A stretch of DNA of 64,000 nucleotides from Clostridium sp. MD294. GTDB lineage: Bacteria; Bacillota; Clostridia; Lachnospirales; Anaerotignaceae. Shown here piece by piece: positions 35,994 to 45,068 of this stretch; the first letter of the stretch is position 1, and each line of letters begins with the position of its first letter. The translations under genes and the position numbers were made by a program. The stretch covers positions 1,862,130 to 1,926,129 of the forward strand of contig NZ_CP097810.1 of assembly GCF_000364165.2 (NCBI RefSeq), in the 5' to 3' direction. The notes under the pieces are model-generated. The model saw nothing but the letters and a program-made list of their open reading frames with translations. It ran no database searches and had not been told where the DNA came from.

Positions 35994-36010
35994 AACGAGG
36001 AGGCAAAAAA

Positions 36011-36736
36011 ATGAAATTTTTATTGTTTCAGATAAAATATGATATAGGTTGTATTTGGAGAAAATGGCGTAAAAAGTTAGGTGGTATATTTTACATAGGG
36101 GGAAGTGATGTTTTTCCTCCACCATTAAAAACAGAGGAAGAAGCGATTTTATTAGAGCAGTTAGGAGGGGAAGATGATGTAAAAGTAAAATCTGTATTGA
36201 TAGAAAGAAATCTTCGTCTTGTAGTGTACATAGCTAGAAAATTTGAAAATACAGGTGTAAATGTAGAAGATTTAATTTCTATTGGAACAATTGGATTGAT
36301 AAAAGCAATTAATACATTTAATCCTGAAAAAAAAATAAAATTAGCTACCTATGCTTCTCGCTGTATAGAAAATGAAATACTAATGTATTTAAGAAGAAAT
36401 AGTAAAACAAAATCAGAAGTTTCTATTGATGAGCCATTAAATGTAGATTGGGAAGGAAATGAGTTGCTTTTGTCTGATATATTGGGGACAGATGCAGATG
36501 TAATTTATAAAGATATTGAAGAAGAAGTTGATAGAGATTTATTATCAAAGGCAATGGAAAAGCTAAGTCAAAGAGAAAGAAAAATTGTAGAAATGCGTTT
36601 TGGCATATTACCAGAAACAACAGAAAAAACACAAAAAGAAGTCGCAGATTTATTAGGAATTTCTCAGTCTTATATCTCAAGATTAGAAAAGAAAATTATA
36701 GGTAGATTAAAAAAAGAGATGAATAAAATGATATAA
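36011..36736 (+). CDS. sigE: RNA polymerase sporulation sigma factor sigma-E (precursor)
   Basis: The 241-residue sigma factor has an N-terminal pro-sequence (about 1-27, ending near [13 protein letters not shown]) that SpoIIGA removes. Region 2 follows ([33 protein letters not shown]) and then region 4 ([20 protein letters not shown]). It directs early mother-cell transcription. It is co-transcribed with spoIIGA from the 0A-controlled promoter. AGGAGG precedes the ATG. Confidence 0.96.
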   Translation: MKFLLFQIKYDIGCIWRKWRKKLGGIFYIGGSDVFPPPLKTEEEAILLEQLGGEDDVKVKSVLIERNLRLVVYIARKFENTGVNVEDLISIGTIGLIKAINTFNPEKKIKLATYASRCIENEILMYLRRNSKTKSEVSIDEPLNVDWEGNELLLSDILGTDADVIYKDIEEEVDRDLLSKAMEKLSQRERKIVEMRFGILPETTEKTQKEVADLLGISQSYISRLEKKIIGRLKKEMNKMI

Positions 36737-36737
36737 T

Positions 36738-36766
36738 TTGACAGCTATCAAAACAAAGCATATAAT
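36738..36766 (+). promoter_or_regulatory. Consensus sigma-A promoter of the GNAT gene
   Basis: TTGACA (36738-36743) and TATAAT (36761-36766) are 17 bp apart, immediately after the sigE stop codon. Confidence 0.82.
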
Positions 36767-36833
36767 GATAAAAAGGAGAGGTATGCTATAACATCAATGT
36801 TTTGCTATATCGGTGCAAAGAAAGGAATTACTT

Positions 36834-37274
36834 ATGATTTTAGAAAAAGTGACAGCAAATAAAAAATTAATAGTAGAGAATTTAATTTTAATTTGGGAAG
36901 ATGCTGTTAGAAAAACACATTCCTTTTTAAAAGAAGAAAATATTGAAAAATTGCGACCATTGGTAAAACTAGCGATTAAAAATATGCAAACACTTATTAT
37001 TGCCAAACAAAAAGATGATACTATAATGGGTTTTATTGCTTTAGAAAATAAAAAAATAGAAATGTTTTTTATAAAACCTGAATATTGGAAATTAGGTGTT
37101 GATAAGGCTCTATTGCTTTTTGCTGTAGAAAATTATGATGTTATGTGGGTAGATGTAAATAAACAAAATGTAAAGGCTCTTAAATTTTATGAAAATATGG
37201 GATTTACTGTTTTTAGCTGTTTTAAAACAAATAATACAGCTATTGTTCGTATGAAATGGAAAGAAGAAAAATAA
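36834..37274 (+). CDS. GNAT-family N-acetyltransferase
   Basis: The 146-residue protein shows a GNAT fold: an N-terminal helix pair, the MGFIALENKKIEMFFIKPEYW strand pair (A motif), and the C-terminal NKQNVKALKFYENMGF acetyl-CoA-binding region. It resembles the YjaB type. The substrate is unknown. The ATG at 36834 has GAAAGGA 8 bp upstream; a GTG 21 bp earlier is less well placed. It lies between sigE and sigG but has its own strong vegetative promoter. Confidence 0.82.
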   Translation: MILEKVTANKKLIVENLILIWEDAVRKTHSFLKEENIEKLRPLVKLAIKNMQTLIIAKQKDDTIMGFIALENKKIEMFFIKPEYWKLGVDKALLLFAVENYDVMWVDVNKQNVKALKFYENMGFTVFSCFKTNNTAIVRMKWKEEK

Positions 37275-37287
37275 TATAAAAAAATAG

Positions 37288-37316
37288 TTGACCTTTTTAT
37301 GAAAATTTTGTATTGT
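37288..37316 (+). promoter_or_regulatory. Sigma-A promoter of the 126-aa gene
   Basis: TTGACC (37288-37293) and TATTGT (37311-37316) are 17 bp apart, 38 bp before the start codon. Confidence 0.55.
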
Positions 37317-37354
37317 TAAAGTAGTACAAAAACAATTTAAAAGGGGGCATTATT

Positions 37355-37735
37355 GTGGAAAATATTACAGCTGATGGTAAAATAAAAACAATTCGCTGCG
37401 TAAAAGCAACACATGAAGATTTTGCAAAATTGGTGCAGTTAGGTAAAGATGCCAAAAAAGAATTAGAAACATTAGAAAAACAATGGGGGCATACTTTAAT
37501 AGAGCTAAAAGAGCTGATAAAACAGGAGGCATATAAAACAATAACATATGAAGCAGAAAAGAAAACAGCATTAGAAATATATACAGAAATGATACAAAAA
37601 GCAGAACAATTATATACTTATCATAATGCTTATCATGTATTGATGGAAGAAGGCGTAAATGAACTATTAGATACCATTGGTATTGCTCCTGATAGTTATG
37701 GATACGATTTTTATCAGTTGTGTTTAGAAAACTAA
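37355..37735 (+). CDS. Conserved-looking helical protein, function unknown
   Basis: The 126-residue protein is mostly amphipathic helix with many Lys/Glu and ends acidic. It starts at a GTG with AAGGGGG 8 bp upstream and has its own promoter and terminator, so it is likely a real gene. I do not recognise the family. It lies in the sigE-sigG interval, which may or may not indicate a sporulation role. Confidence 0.62.
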   Translation: MENITADGKIKTIRCVKATHEDFAKLVQLGKDAKKELETLEKQWGHTLIELKELIKQEAYKTITYEAEKKTALEIYTEMIQKAEQLYTYHNAYHVLMEEGVNELLDTIGIAPDSYGYDFYQLCLEN

Positions 37736-37762
37736 AAAATAAATATGTTTTATAGAATGTAT

Positions 37763-37796
37763 AAAAAGGAGTATTTTAAAAATGCTCCTTTTTTAT
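37763..37796 (+). terminator. Rho-independent terminator
   Basis: AAAGGAGTAT pairs with ATGCTCCTTT (G-U included) and leads into a T run. Confidence 0.78.
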
Positions 37797-37805
37797 GTTG
37801 TAGTA

Positions 37806-37976
37806 TTATAATAAATCCATATGATGTATCAATTCATAATCATAGTTAATAAAATTGCCATTTTGTTGTTTTATAGTTTGTTGTACACTTCCGTGTGTAA
37901 CTGTTTTTTTAAATATAGTACTGTTTTTTTCATTTTGGGCTGATATAATACCATCATATTGACGCATAATAAGCAT
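37806..37976 (-). CDS. Small 56-aa protein, function unknown
   Basis: The reading frame MLIMRQYDGIISAQNEKNS... is preceded by a clean AGGAGGT ribosome site 8 bp from the ATG at 37976, which supports translation. A longer open frame upstream has no ribosome site and is not used. The product is polar with a Tyr/His-rich C-terminus. It faces sigG divergently. A sporulation role is only a guess from position. Confidence 0.55.
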   Translation of the reverse strand: MLIMRQYDGIISAQNEKNSTIFKKTVTHGSVQQTIKQQNGNFINYDYELIHHMDLL

Positions 37977-38145
37977 AATAATGTACCTCCTGAGTGTAAA
38001 AGTATTGTATAGTAAATGTAGTTTATAATTGTATTTTAAAGTATTTGTTAGTATAGTATGTAAAAAAGTAATCATTTTATACTATAAAATATTGTAATAT
38101 TATTCACTTTGGAAATGACTGTTATATTATGGCAGGCTTTGTTGG

Positions 38146-38174
38146 GTATAAAATTTCCTTCTCTGGAAATCATT
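38146..38174 (+). promoter_or_regulatory. Possible sigma-F-type promoter of sigG
   Basis: GTATA (38146-38150) and GGAAATCATT (38165-38174) are 14 bp apart and resemble the sigma-F consensus GYATA and GGNNANANTR with two mismatches. sigG is sigma-F-dependent in Bacillus. The match is loose. Confidence 0.3.
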
Positions 38175-38205
38175 TTTAATGAAGAGATAAGAGGAGGCAT
38201 GAGAA

Positions 38206-38976
38206 ATGGTCAACAAAGTTGAAATATGCGGCGTGAATACTTCAAAACTGCCCATTTTGAAAAATGAAGAAAAAGAAATATTGTTTCAAAAAATATTACA
38301 AGGTGATAAAGAAGCAAGACAACAATATATTTATGGCAATTTACGTTTGGTTTTGAGTGTAATACAACGTTTTTCTAATAGAGGAGAATATATGGACGAT
38401 TTGTTTCAAGTAGGTTGTATAGGGCTTATGAAGGCAATAGATAATTTTGATGTAACACAAGGAGTAAAATTTTCTACTTATGCAGTACCTATGATTATAG
38501 GAGAAGTAAGGCGGTATTTGAGGGATAACAATACTATAAGAGTAAGTCGCTCGTTGAGAGATACAGCATATAAGGCATTGCAAGTAAAAGAAAGATTGAC
38601 AGCAGAAAAATCAAAAGAACCTGCTATTGAAGAAATTGCAAAAGAATTAGGTATGCCAAAAGAGAATGTTGTAATGGCACTAGATGCCATACAAGACCCT
38701 ATTTCACTTTTTGAGCCTGTATATCATGATGGAGGAGATACACTTTTTGTAATGGACCAGGTCAGTGATGAAAAAAATGGAGATAGTCTTTGGCTAGAAA
38801 ATATTTCTCTGAGTGAAGCAATAGAAAGATTGACAGAAAGAGAAAAGAGAATTGTTCATCTTAGATTTTTTCAAGGAAAAACACAAACAGAAGTAAGTAC
38901 AGAAATTGGTATTAGTCAGGCACAAGTGTCACGTTTAGAAAAAAGTGCATTGCGTCATATGAGAAAATATATGTAA
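38206..38976 (+). CDS. sigG: RNA polymerase sporulation sigma factor sigma-G
   Basis: The 256-residue sigma factor begins with the diagnostic NKVEICGVNTSKLP (the N-terminal segment used for anti-sigma control). It has region 2 (YGNLRLVLSVIQRF, QVGCIGLMKAIDNFD, STYAVPMIIGEVRRYL), region 3 and region 4 (KTQTEVSTEIGISQAQVSRLEK). It runs late forespore transcription. AGAGGAGG lies upstream of the ATG. Unlike the usual adjacent order spoIIGA-sigE-sigG, three small genes separate sigE and sigG here. Confidence 0.96.
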   Translation: MVNKVEICGVNTSKLPILKNEEKEILFQKILQGDKEARQQYIYGNLRLVLSVIQRFSNRGEYMDDLFQVGCIGLMKAIDNFDVTQGVKFSTYAVPMIIGEVRRYLRDNNTIRVSRSLRDTAYKALQVKERLTAEKSKEPAIEEIAKELGMPKENVVMALDAIQDPISLFEPVYHDGGDTLFVMDQVSDEKNGDSLWLENISLSEAIERLTEREKRIVHLRFFQGKTQTEVSTEIGISQAQVSRLEKSALRHMRKYM

Positions 38977-39043
38977 TGATAGTAAGCCGCTTGAAATCAT
39001 TAGCAAAAATGTGGTATGCTAATAGAAAAAGGAGAGCGGTTTT

Positions 39044-39610
39044 ATGAAATGGATAGAACATTTTAATACTATAACAAAACATAAATTAATTGTTATGAAA
39101 TATTGTTTTTCAGTAGGATTGTATCGTCAGGGATTGCTGCATGATTTATCAAAATATGCTCCTACAGAATTTTTAGTTGGTGCAAAATATTATCAAGGTA
39201 CAAGAAGCCCTAATAATGCAGAAAAAGAGCAAAAAGGGTATTCTTGTTCATGGCTTCATCATAAAGGTAGAAATAAACATCATTTTGAATATTGGCTAGA
39301 TTATAGCGGAAAAAAAGACCCTGTTTTTATAGGTATGAAAATGCCTGTATGTTATGTAGTAGAGATGTTTTTAGATAGAATTGCAGCTTGTAAAACATAC
39401 CAAAAAGAAAATTATACACAAAGAAGTCCTTTGCTTTATTATGAAAATAGTAAAGCATATCATGTGATGTATCCTTCTTCACAAAAACTTTTAGAGAAAC
39501 TTTTGCATATATTAGCAGAGCAGGGAGAACAAAAAGCATTATGTTATGCTAGAAAAGTAATAAAACAACAAAGAAAAAGAAAATTAAAAAATTTTTTGAT
39601 AAAGAAATAG
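39044..39610 (+). CDS. DUF5662 family protein
   Basis: The 188-residue product contains LLHDLSKYAPTEF, HHKGRNKHHFEYWLDY and CYVVEMFLDRIAA. This is the pattern of the DUF5662 family of Firmicutes, whose HD and HxxHH arrangement suggests a metal-dependent HD-like hydrolase. That activity is my inference. AAAGGAG precedes the ATG. A terminator follows at once. Confidence 0.78.
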   Translation: MKWIEHFNTITKHKLIVMKYCFSVGLYRQGLLHDLSKYAPTEFLVGAKYYQGTRSPNNAEKEQKGYSCSWLHHKGRNKHHFEYWLDYSGKKDPVFIGMKMPVCYVVEMFLDRIAACKTYQKENYTQRSPLLYYENSKAYHVMYPSSQKLLEKLLHILAEQGEQKALCYARKVIKQQRKRKLKNFLIKK

Positions 39611-39619
39611 TAATTTTGA

Positions 39620-39649
39620 CGAAGAATTTTATATTCTTCGCCATTTTTT
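39620..39649 (+). terminator. Rho-independent terminator
   Basis: CGAAGAAT (39620-39627) pairs with ATTCTTCG (39633-39640), followed by T residues. The following 180 bp is AT-rich and empty up to the symporter operator. Confidence 0.75.
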
Positions 39650-39832
39650 ATTATGGTCAATAGTAACAAAAAATACAATGCACGATACACTATATTTTGT
39701 GAAAGAGATAATAAAAATAATAAATTACAATATAATTGATGAAATAAAAGTAAAATGATATAATTTTTTATACTAAAATAGGTTATTTTTGATATTGCGA
39801 TAATACTAAAAAAAGAATACAATACTTATACG

Positions 39833-39876
39833 CTTTAAAGTGTGACACTTTAAAGGACAAAAGTGTTTGTTATAAT
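39833..39876 (+). promoter_or_regulatory. 23-bp perfect palindrome overlapping the NSS symporter promoter
   Basis: CTTTAAAGTGT-G-ACACTTTAAAG (39833-39855) is perfect over 11 bp on each side. It covers the expected -35 region of a promoter whose extended -10 TGTTATAAT ends at 39876. A further half-site-like AAAGTGT lies at 39859-39865. Confidence 0.65.
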
Positions 39877-39923
39877 TATCTCTAATTTATGGCAAAAATA
39901 ATAAAGGAGTAGAGGTGCAAAAA

Positions 39924-41240
39924 ATGAAAGAAGTAACAAAAACAACATTTACAAACAAATTAGGCTTTGTACTTGCCTCTGTTGGTTCGGCGGTAGGTAT
40001 GGGAAATATATGGATGTTTCCTTATCGTGTAGGGGCATATGGGGGAGCAGCTTTTTTATTGCCTTATATATTTTTTATTGCTCTTTTTGGAGCGGTAGGA
40101 CTTTCAGGGGAATTTGCCTTTGGACGTTTGACAGGTACAGGACCTATAGGTTCTTATGAATACGCTATGAAAACAAGAGGAAAAAAGGGAGGAGCAATAT
40201 TAGGTGCTATTCCTTTAATTGGTTCTCTTGGTATTGCTATTGGTTATGCTATTATAGTTGGGTGGGTATTGCGTTTTTTATTTGGTTCTATTACAGGAGA
40301 GATGTTAAATGTAGAGTCGTCTGAATATTTTGGACAAATCACAGGTGCTTTTGGTAGTGTTCCATGGCATATTATTGTAATATTGATTGCTGTGATTGCT
40401 TTAATGACAGGAATTATTACAGGTATTGAAAAAGTAAGTAAAATTATGATGCCAGCATTTTATATTTTATTTATCATATTGGCGATAAGAGTGGCATTTT
40501 TACCTGGTGCAGTAGAAGGATATAAATATCTTTTAATTCCAAGATGGGAATATTTATTAAAACCTGAAACGTGGATTATGGCAATGGGACAAGCGTTTTT
40601 TTCATTGTCTATTACAGGCTCTGGTATGATAATATATGGTAGTTATTTGGATAAAAAAGAAAATATAGTACATTCTGCAGCAATGACAGCAGTATTAGAT
40701 ACTTGTGCAGCAATGCTTGCAGGATTTGCTATTATTCCGGCAGTATTTGCTTTTGGTATGGACCCAGCTTCTGGCCCTCCTCTTATGTTTATTACGATAC
40801 CAAAAATATTTTCAAAAATGCCTATGGGACAGCTTTTTGGAGCATTTTTCTTTGCCTCTGTATTGTTTGCAGGAATTACTTCTCTTATTAATCTGTTTGA
40901 AGTTTGTAGTGAAGCAGTACAAAGTAGAACAAATTTCAAAAGAAAATTTTCTGTTGTGTTAATAGGAGTCGTTGTATTTGCAGTAGGTTTATTTTTAGAA
41001 TATGAGCCTTATATGGGGCAATGGATGGATATGATTACAATATATGTTGTACCTATAGGAGCAGTATTAGGTGCTATTATGATTTATTGGGTATTGGGAA
41101 AAGAGAATATTGCAAAAGAATTAAATACAGGCAGAGAAAAACCACTAAAAGATGCTTTTTTCTGGATAGCAAAATATTTTTATGTATTTTTAGCTGCAAT
41201 TGTTGTTGTATTAAGTATTATATATGGTGGTATAGGTTGA
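39924..41240 (+). CDS. Sodium-dependent NSS-family amino acid transporter
   Basis: The product (438 residues) has about eleven membrane helices and the NSS/SNF signature GSAVGMGNIWMFPYRVGAYGG in part at residues about 18-38, with unwound Gly motifs in TM1 and TM6 (FFSLSITGSGMI). It should import an amino acid (tryptophan or tyrosine types are common) with Na+. Either GTG at 39915 (AAAGGAG, 5 bp) or ATG at 39924 could start it; I chose the ATG. A repressor site lies in its promoter. Confidence 0.9.
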   Translation: MKEVTKTTFTNKLGFVLASVGSAVGMGNIWMFPYRVGAYGGAAFLLPYIFFIALFGAVGLSGEFAFGRLTGTGPIGSYEYAMKTRGKKGGAILGAIPLIGSLGIAIGYAIIVGWVLRFLFGSITGEMLNVESSEYFGQITGAFGSVPWHIIVILIAVIALMTGIITGIEKVSKIMMPAFYILFIILAIRVAFLPGAVEGYKYLLIPRWEYLLKPETWIMAMGQAFFSLSITGSGMIIYGSYLDKKENIVHSAAMTAVLDTCAAMLAGFAIIPAVFAFGMDPASGPPLMFITIPKIFSKMPMGQLFGAFFFASVLFAGITSLINLFEVCSEAVQSRTNFKRKFSVVLIGVVVFAVGLFLEYEPYMGQWMDMITIYVVPIGAVLGAIMIYWVLGKENIAKELNTGREKPLKDAFFWIAKYFYVFLAAIVVVLSIIYGGIG

Positions 41241-41252
41241 TAATATAATAAT

Positions 41253-41298
41253 AAAAGGGATATTCCGATTTAATAAAAAATGGAATATCCCCTTTTTA
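41253..41298. terminator. Bidirectional terminator
   Basis: AAAAGGGATATTCC pairs with GGAATATCCCCTTTT (one extra C) between the convergent symporter and DUF218 genes. Confidence 0.8.
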
Positions 41299-42081
41299 TT
41301 AGGTGTGACTGTCTAATAAAAAATATTTTATAACAGAAAAATATTCTCTAATATAGTAGTTAGGCAGCATATAAAATGTAACAGGAGCACCTAAACCTTG
41401 TGCATGAAAACCAACTTTTTCTGCAAGAAGACCCGCACGAAATGTATGAAAATAATTTGTAACATAAACAATAGTATAATTTTCATTTTGGTAAATATCG
41501 TCTAATATTTGTTTAGAAAAAGTAAAATTTTGTCTTGTATTGTGAGCTTTATCTTCTATTAGTATAACATCAGCAGGAACACCTTTTGTTACAAGATATT
41601 CTTTCATAGCTTCTGCTTCTGTTCTGTCTTCTTGAGGGCCTTGAGAGCCTGTAACAACAATGTAAGAAACATCATTTTCGTCCCAGTATTGTTTTGCGGT
41701 GTCTAGACGCTGAGCGAGTGCAGGACTGACAGTCCAGCCATGAAGTGCAGCACCAAGTACAACAATAGCATCAGCATTTTTATAAGGTGTTTTTGCACCA
41801 TTTAGTATTACAATAGAAGTAATGATAAAAAAACTGATAAAGAAAAAACAAAAACCAATTTTTGCTGTTTTCATAAAAATTTTACCAATACCAGATTTTC
41901 CCCAATTGTTTAACTTTTGATAAAAACAGCCGTATATAAGAAATATACAACCCATACCACCAGGAAAAAGTGTTCCAAAATTAAAATTTGAAACAAGTGA
42001 TATAGATAGACAGTCTAGTATGCCAGCAGCACCTAATATTTTAAAGAAAAGGGGGATTTTTTTCTGTACTTTTTTTTTCAT
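41299..42081 (-). CDS. YdcF-like (DUF218) membrane protein
   Basis: The 260-residue protein has three N-terminal hydrophobic segments (about 10-35, 40-60, 72-92) and a DUF218 domain (ADAIVVLGAALHGWTVSP, VVTGSQGPQEDRTEAEAM, EDKAHNTRQNFTFSK). DUF218 proteins such as SanA/ElyC are linked to envelope integrity, but activity is not settled. It faces away from uvrC. Confidence 0.87.
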   Translation of the reverse strand: MKKKVQKKIPLFFKILGAAGILDCLSISLVSNFNFGTLFPGGMGCIFLIYGCFYQKLNNWGKSGIGKIFMKTAKIGFCFFFISFFIITSIVILNGAKTPYKNADAIVVLGAALHGWTVSPALAQRLDTAKQYWDENDVSYIVVTGSQGPQEDRTEAEAMKEYLVTKGVPADVILIEDKAHNTRQNFTFSKQILDDIYQNENYTIVYVTNYFHTFRAGLLAEKVGFHAQGLGAPVTFYMLPNYYIREYFSVIKYFLLDSHT

Positions 42082-42196
42082 GTATACTATCCTTTCGTTT
42101 GTTAAAATTTTGTGATATTCTTTATATTATAACGGAAAAATAATTTTTCGTCATGTTATTCTGAAATACTTAAAAAATTTTTAAGGAGTGTAAAAA

Positions 42197-44041
42197 ATGT
42201 TTGATATAGAACAAGAATTGAAAAAAGTTCCTCAAAAACCAGGTGTGTATTTAATGAAAGATGAAAAAGAACAAATTATATATGTGGGAAAAGCAATCAA
42301 TTTAAAAAATCGTGTCAGACAATATTTTCAAAATAATAAAAACCATGCACCAAAAGTACAAACAATGGTACAGCATATTAAAGAATTTGAATATATTATA
42401 ACAGATAATGAATTAGAAGCATTACTTTTAGAGTGTAATTTGATAAAAAAACATAAACCATTTTATAATATACTTTTAAAAGATGGAAAAACATACCCTT
42501 ATATTAAAATTACAAATGAAGCATATCCTCGTGTGTTTATTACGAGAAGTGTTGAAAAAGATAAAGCGAAATATTTTGGTCCTATTACAGATGGTTTTGC
42601 TATAAAACAAACTATTGATACCATACAGAAATTGTGGCCTATTAGAAAATGTAAAAAAAACTTGCCAAAAGATATAGCAAAAGAAAGACCTTGTTTAAAT
42701 TATCATATTGGACAATGCTGTGCTCCTTGCGATAATAAAATTACACAACAAGAGTATCAAAAAATGATAATAGAAATAGAACAATTTATAAATGGAAAAC
42801 ATGAAACAATTATAAAAAGAATAGAAAAAGAAATGTGTGAAGCATCTGAGCATATGGAATTTGAAAAAGCTGCCATATTGAGAGATAAATTGATAAGCAT
42901 AAAAAATATTAGTGAAAAACAGAAAATAACGAATACAGTGCTGGGAGATTGTGACGTAGCAGCTTTTGTGAGAGCAAATGAGCAAGGTCTGGCACAAATG
43001 TTTTTTATAAGAGGAGGAAAAATGACAGGCAGAGAACAGTATCATTTACATTCTGTTGAAAATAGAACAAGAAGTGAAGTAATGACAGAGTTTATAAAAC
43101 AATTTTATAGTGGTACAGCATTTATACCAAAAGAGATAATATTGCAAGAGGAGTTAGTGCCAGAAGAAAAGCTGTTATTAGAACAGTTTTTAACAGAAAA
43201 AAGGGGAAATAAAGTAATATTTACAATACCAAAAAAAGGCGAAAAACGAAAACTAATAGATTTAGCATGGAAAAATGCTATGATTTCATTTGAGCAGTCA
43301 GGAGAAAGAATAAAAAGAGAACAAAATAGAACAGTAGGTGCTATGCAAGAAATACAAAATGCTTTAGGACTGCAATATAAATTAGAAAGAGTAGAAGCAT
43401 ATGATATTTCGAATACACAAGGATTTGAGTCTGTGGGAGCTATGGTAGTGTTTGAAAATGGAAAAGCAAAATATAGTGATTATAGAAAATTTAAAATAAA
43501 AACAGTAATAGGAGCAAATGACTTTGCAAGTATGAAAGAAATGATAACAAGAAGAATGAACCATGCTGTAAAAGAAAAAGAGCAAGCAAAAAAAGAAAAT
43601 TTTGCTAGACTGCCAGATTTGATATTGATGGACGGAGGCAGTTTACAAGTGCAGGCAGCAGAAGAAGTATTAAAACAATTTGATATAGATATAGCAGTAT
43701 GTGGTATGGTAAAAGATGACAAACATAGAACAAGAGGTATGATTTTTAAAGGACAGGAGATTTTAATAGATACCCATACAGAAGGATTTAAATTGTTAAC
43801 AAGAATACAAGATGAAGTACATCGTTTTGCCATAGAATATCATAGAAAATTGAGAGAAAAAAAGACAGTACATTCTGTATTAGATGATATACCCAATATT
43901 GGAAAGGCAAGAAAAAAAGCTCTTATGGAACATTTCGGTAATATAGAAGCAATAGCAAATGCAGAAGTAGAACAAATTTTACAAATACCACAAATGACAA
44001 TACAATCAGCGGAAAGTGTTTATCGTTTTTTTAGAATATAA
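42197..44041 (+). CDS. uvrC: Excinuclease ABC subunit C
   Basis: The 614-residue protein has the GIY-YIG nuclease (KPGVYLMKDEKEQIIYVGKA), a coiled UVR motif (about 195-230), the RNase H-like C-terminal nuclease (EAYDISNTQGFESVGAMVVF, LPDLILMDGG) and a terminal helix-hairpin-helix (IPNIGKARKKALMEHFGN). It makes both incisions in nucleotide excision repair with UvrA and UvrB. TAAGGAG precedes the ATG. Confidence 0.97.
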   Translation: MFDIEQELKKVPQKPGVYLMKDEKEQIIYVGKAINLKNRVRQYFQNNKNHAPKVQTMVQHIKEFEYIITDNELEALLLECNLIKKHKPFYNILLKDGKTYPYIKITNEAYPRVFITRSVEKDKAKYFGPITDGFAIKQTIDTIQKLWPIRKCKKNLPKDIAKERPCLNYHIGQCCAPCDNKITQQEYQKMIIEIEQFINGKHETIIKRIEKEMCEASEHMEFEKAAILRDKLISIKNISEKQKITNTVLGDCDVAAFVRANEQGLAQMFFIRGGKMTGREQYHLHSVENRTRSEVMTEFIKQFYSGTAFIPKEIILQEELVPEEKLLLEQFLTEKRGNKVIFTIPKKGEKRKLIDLAWKNAMISFEQSGERIKREQNRTVGAMQEIQNALGLQYKLERVEAYDISNTQGFESVGAMVVFENGKAKYSDYRKFKIKTVIGANDFASMKEMITRRMNHAVKEKEQAKKENFARLPDLILMDGGSLQVQAAEEVLKQFDIDIAVCGMVKDDKHRTRGMIFKGQEILIDTHTEGFKLLTRIQDEVHRFAIEYHRKLREKKTVHSVLDDIPNIGKARKKALMEHFGNIEAIANAEVEQILQIPQMTIQSAESVYRFFRI

Positions 44042-44059
44042 TTTTATTTTGTTATAAAG

Positions 44060-44088
44060 TTGCAAACATAGTTGTAATCATGTATGAT
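44060..44088 (+). promoter_or_regulatory. Sigma-A promoter of the hprK operon
   Basis: TTGCAA (44060-44065) and TATGAT (44083-44088) are 17 bp apart, just before the hprK ribosome site. Confidence 0.6.
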
Positions 44089-44120
44089 AAAGTGTAATCA
44101 TTATAATGGAGGGTATGAAA

Positions 44121-45050
44121 ATGTATTCAGTAAAAATAAATAAATTGGCTGAAGAATTCCATTTAACTAATTTAGTACCATCAGTCAATTTAGAGGACAA
44201 AATATTAACAAAAAGTGATGTAAACCGTCCAGCATTGCAGTTAACAGGATTTTATGAACATTTTGACAATGATAGACTGCAAATATTTGGTAAGGTAGAA
44301 CATAGTTATTTGAGTCATTTAGATGCAGAACAAAGAAAAGAGATATTACAAAAGTTTTTTTCTTTTTCTGTAGCAAGTGTTGTAATATGTAGAGATTTGA
44401 CACCTTTTCCAGAGATGATAGAATTTGCAGAAAAATATAAAGTACCTTTGTTAAAAACAGAATTAGGCACAAGCATATTTATGGCAGAATGTATACGTTG
44501 GCTTACAGAACAACTAGCAGAACGTATTACTATGCACGGCGTTTTGGTAGATATTTATGGAGAAGGCATATTGATAATAGGAGAGAGTGGTATAGGCAAA
44601 AGTGAAACCGCATTAGAACTCATTAAAAGAGGACATAGATTAGTTGCTGATGATGCTGTTGAAATCAAAAAAATATCACATGATATGTTGATTGGTACAA
44701 GTCCCGAATTGATACGATATTTTATAGAATTGAGGGGAATAGGCATTATAGATGTAAAAGAATTATTTGGTGTTAGTTCTGTAAAAATTTCCCAAAGTAT
44801 AGACCTTGTAATACGTTTGGAAATGTGGGATAGTGAAAAAGATTATGATAGATTAGGATTAGGAGAGGAATATATTGACATACTTGGCAATAAAATAGTT
44901 TGTAATTCTATTCCAGTACGTCCAGGTAGAAATGTGGCAGTAATATGTGAGTCTGCGGCAATTAACCAAAGACAGAAACGCATGGGATATAATGCAGCAG
45001 AAGTATTAAGCCAAAGAATTAGCCAAAGTTTTGGCTTAGAAGACGCTTAA
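44121..45050 (+). CDS. hprK: HPr kinase/phosphorylase
   Basis: The 309-residue protein has the N-terminal Ser kinase domain (about 1-125), the P-loop GESGIGKSE (about 150), LVADDAVEI and the signature ELRGIGIIDVKELFG. It phosphorylates and dephosphorylates Ser46 of HPr or Crh and so drives carbon catabolite repression. The ATG at 44121 has GGAGGG 7 bp upstream. It heads hprK-murB-rapZ-whiA-crh, and its substrate-like protein is encoded last in the same operon. Confidence 0.95.
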   Translation: MYSVKINKLAEEFHLTNLVPSVNLEDKILTKSDVNRPALQLTGFYEHFDNDRLQIFGKVEHSYLSHLDAEQRKEILQKFFSFSVASVVICRDLTPFPEMIEFAEKYKVPLLKTELGTSIFMAECIRWLTEQLAERITMHGVLVDIYGEGILIIGESGIGKSETALELIKRGHRLVADDAVEIKKISHDMLIGTSPELIRYFIELRGIGIIDVKELFGVSSVKISQSIDLVIRLEMWDSEKDYDRLGLGEEYIDILGNKIVCNSIPVRPGRNVAVICESAAINQRQKRMGYNAAEVLSQRISQSFGLEDA

Positions 45051-45068
45051 AAGAAAGAGGAGAATAAT

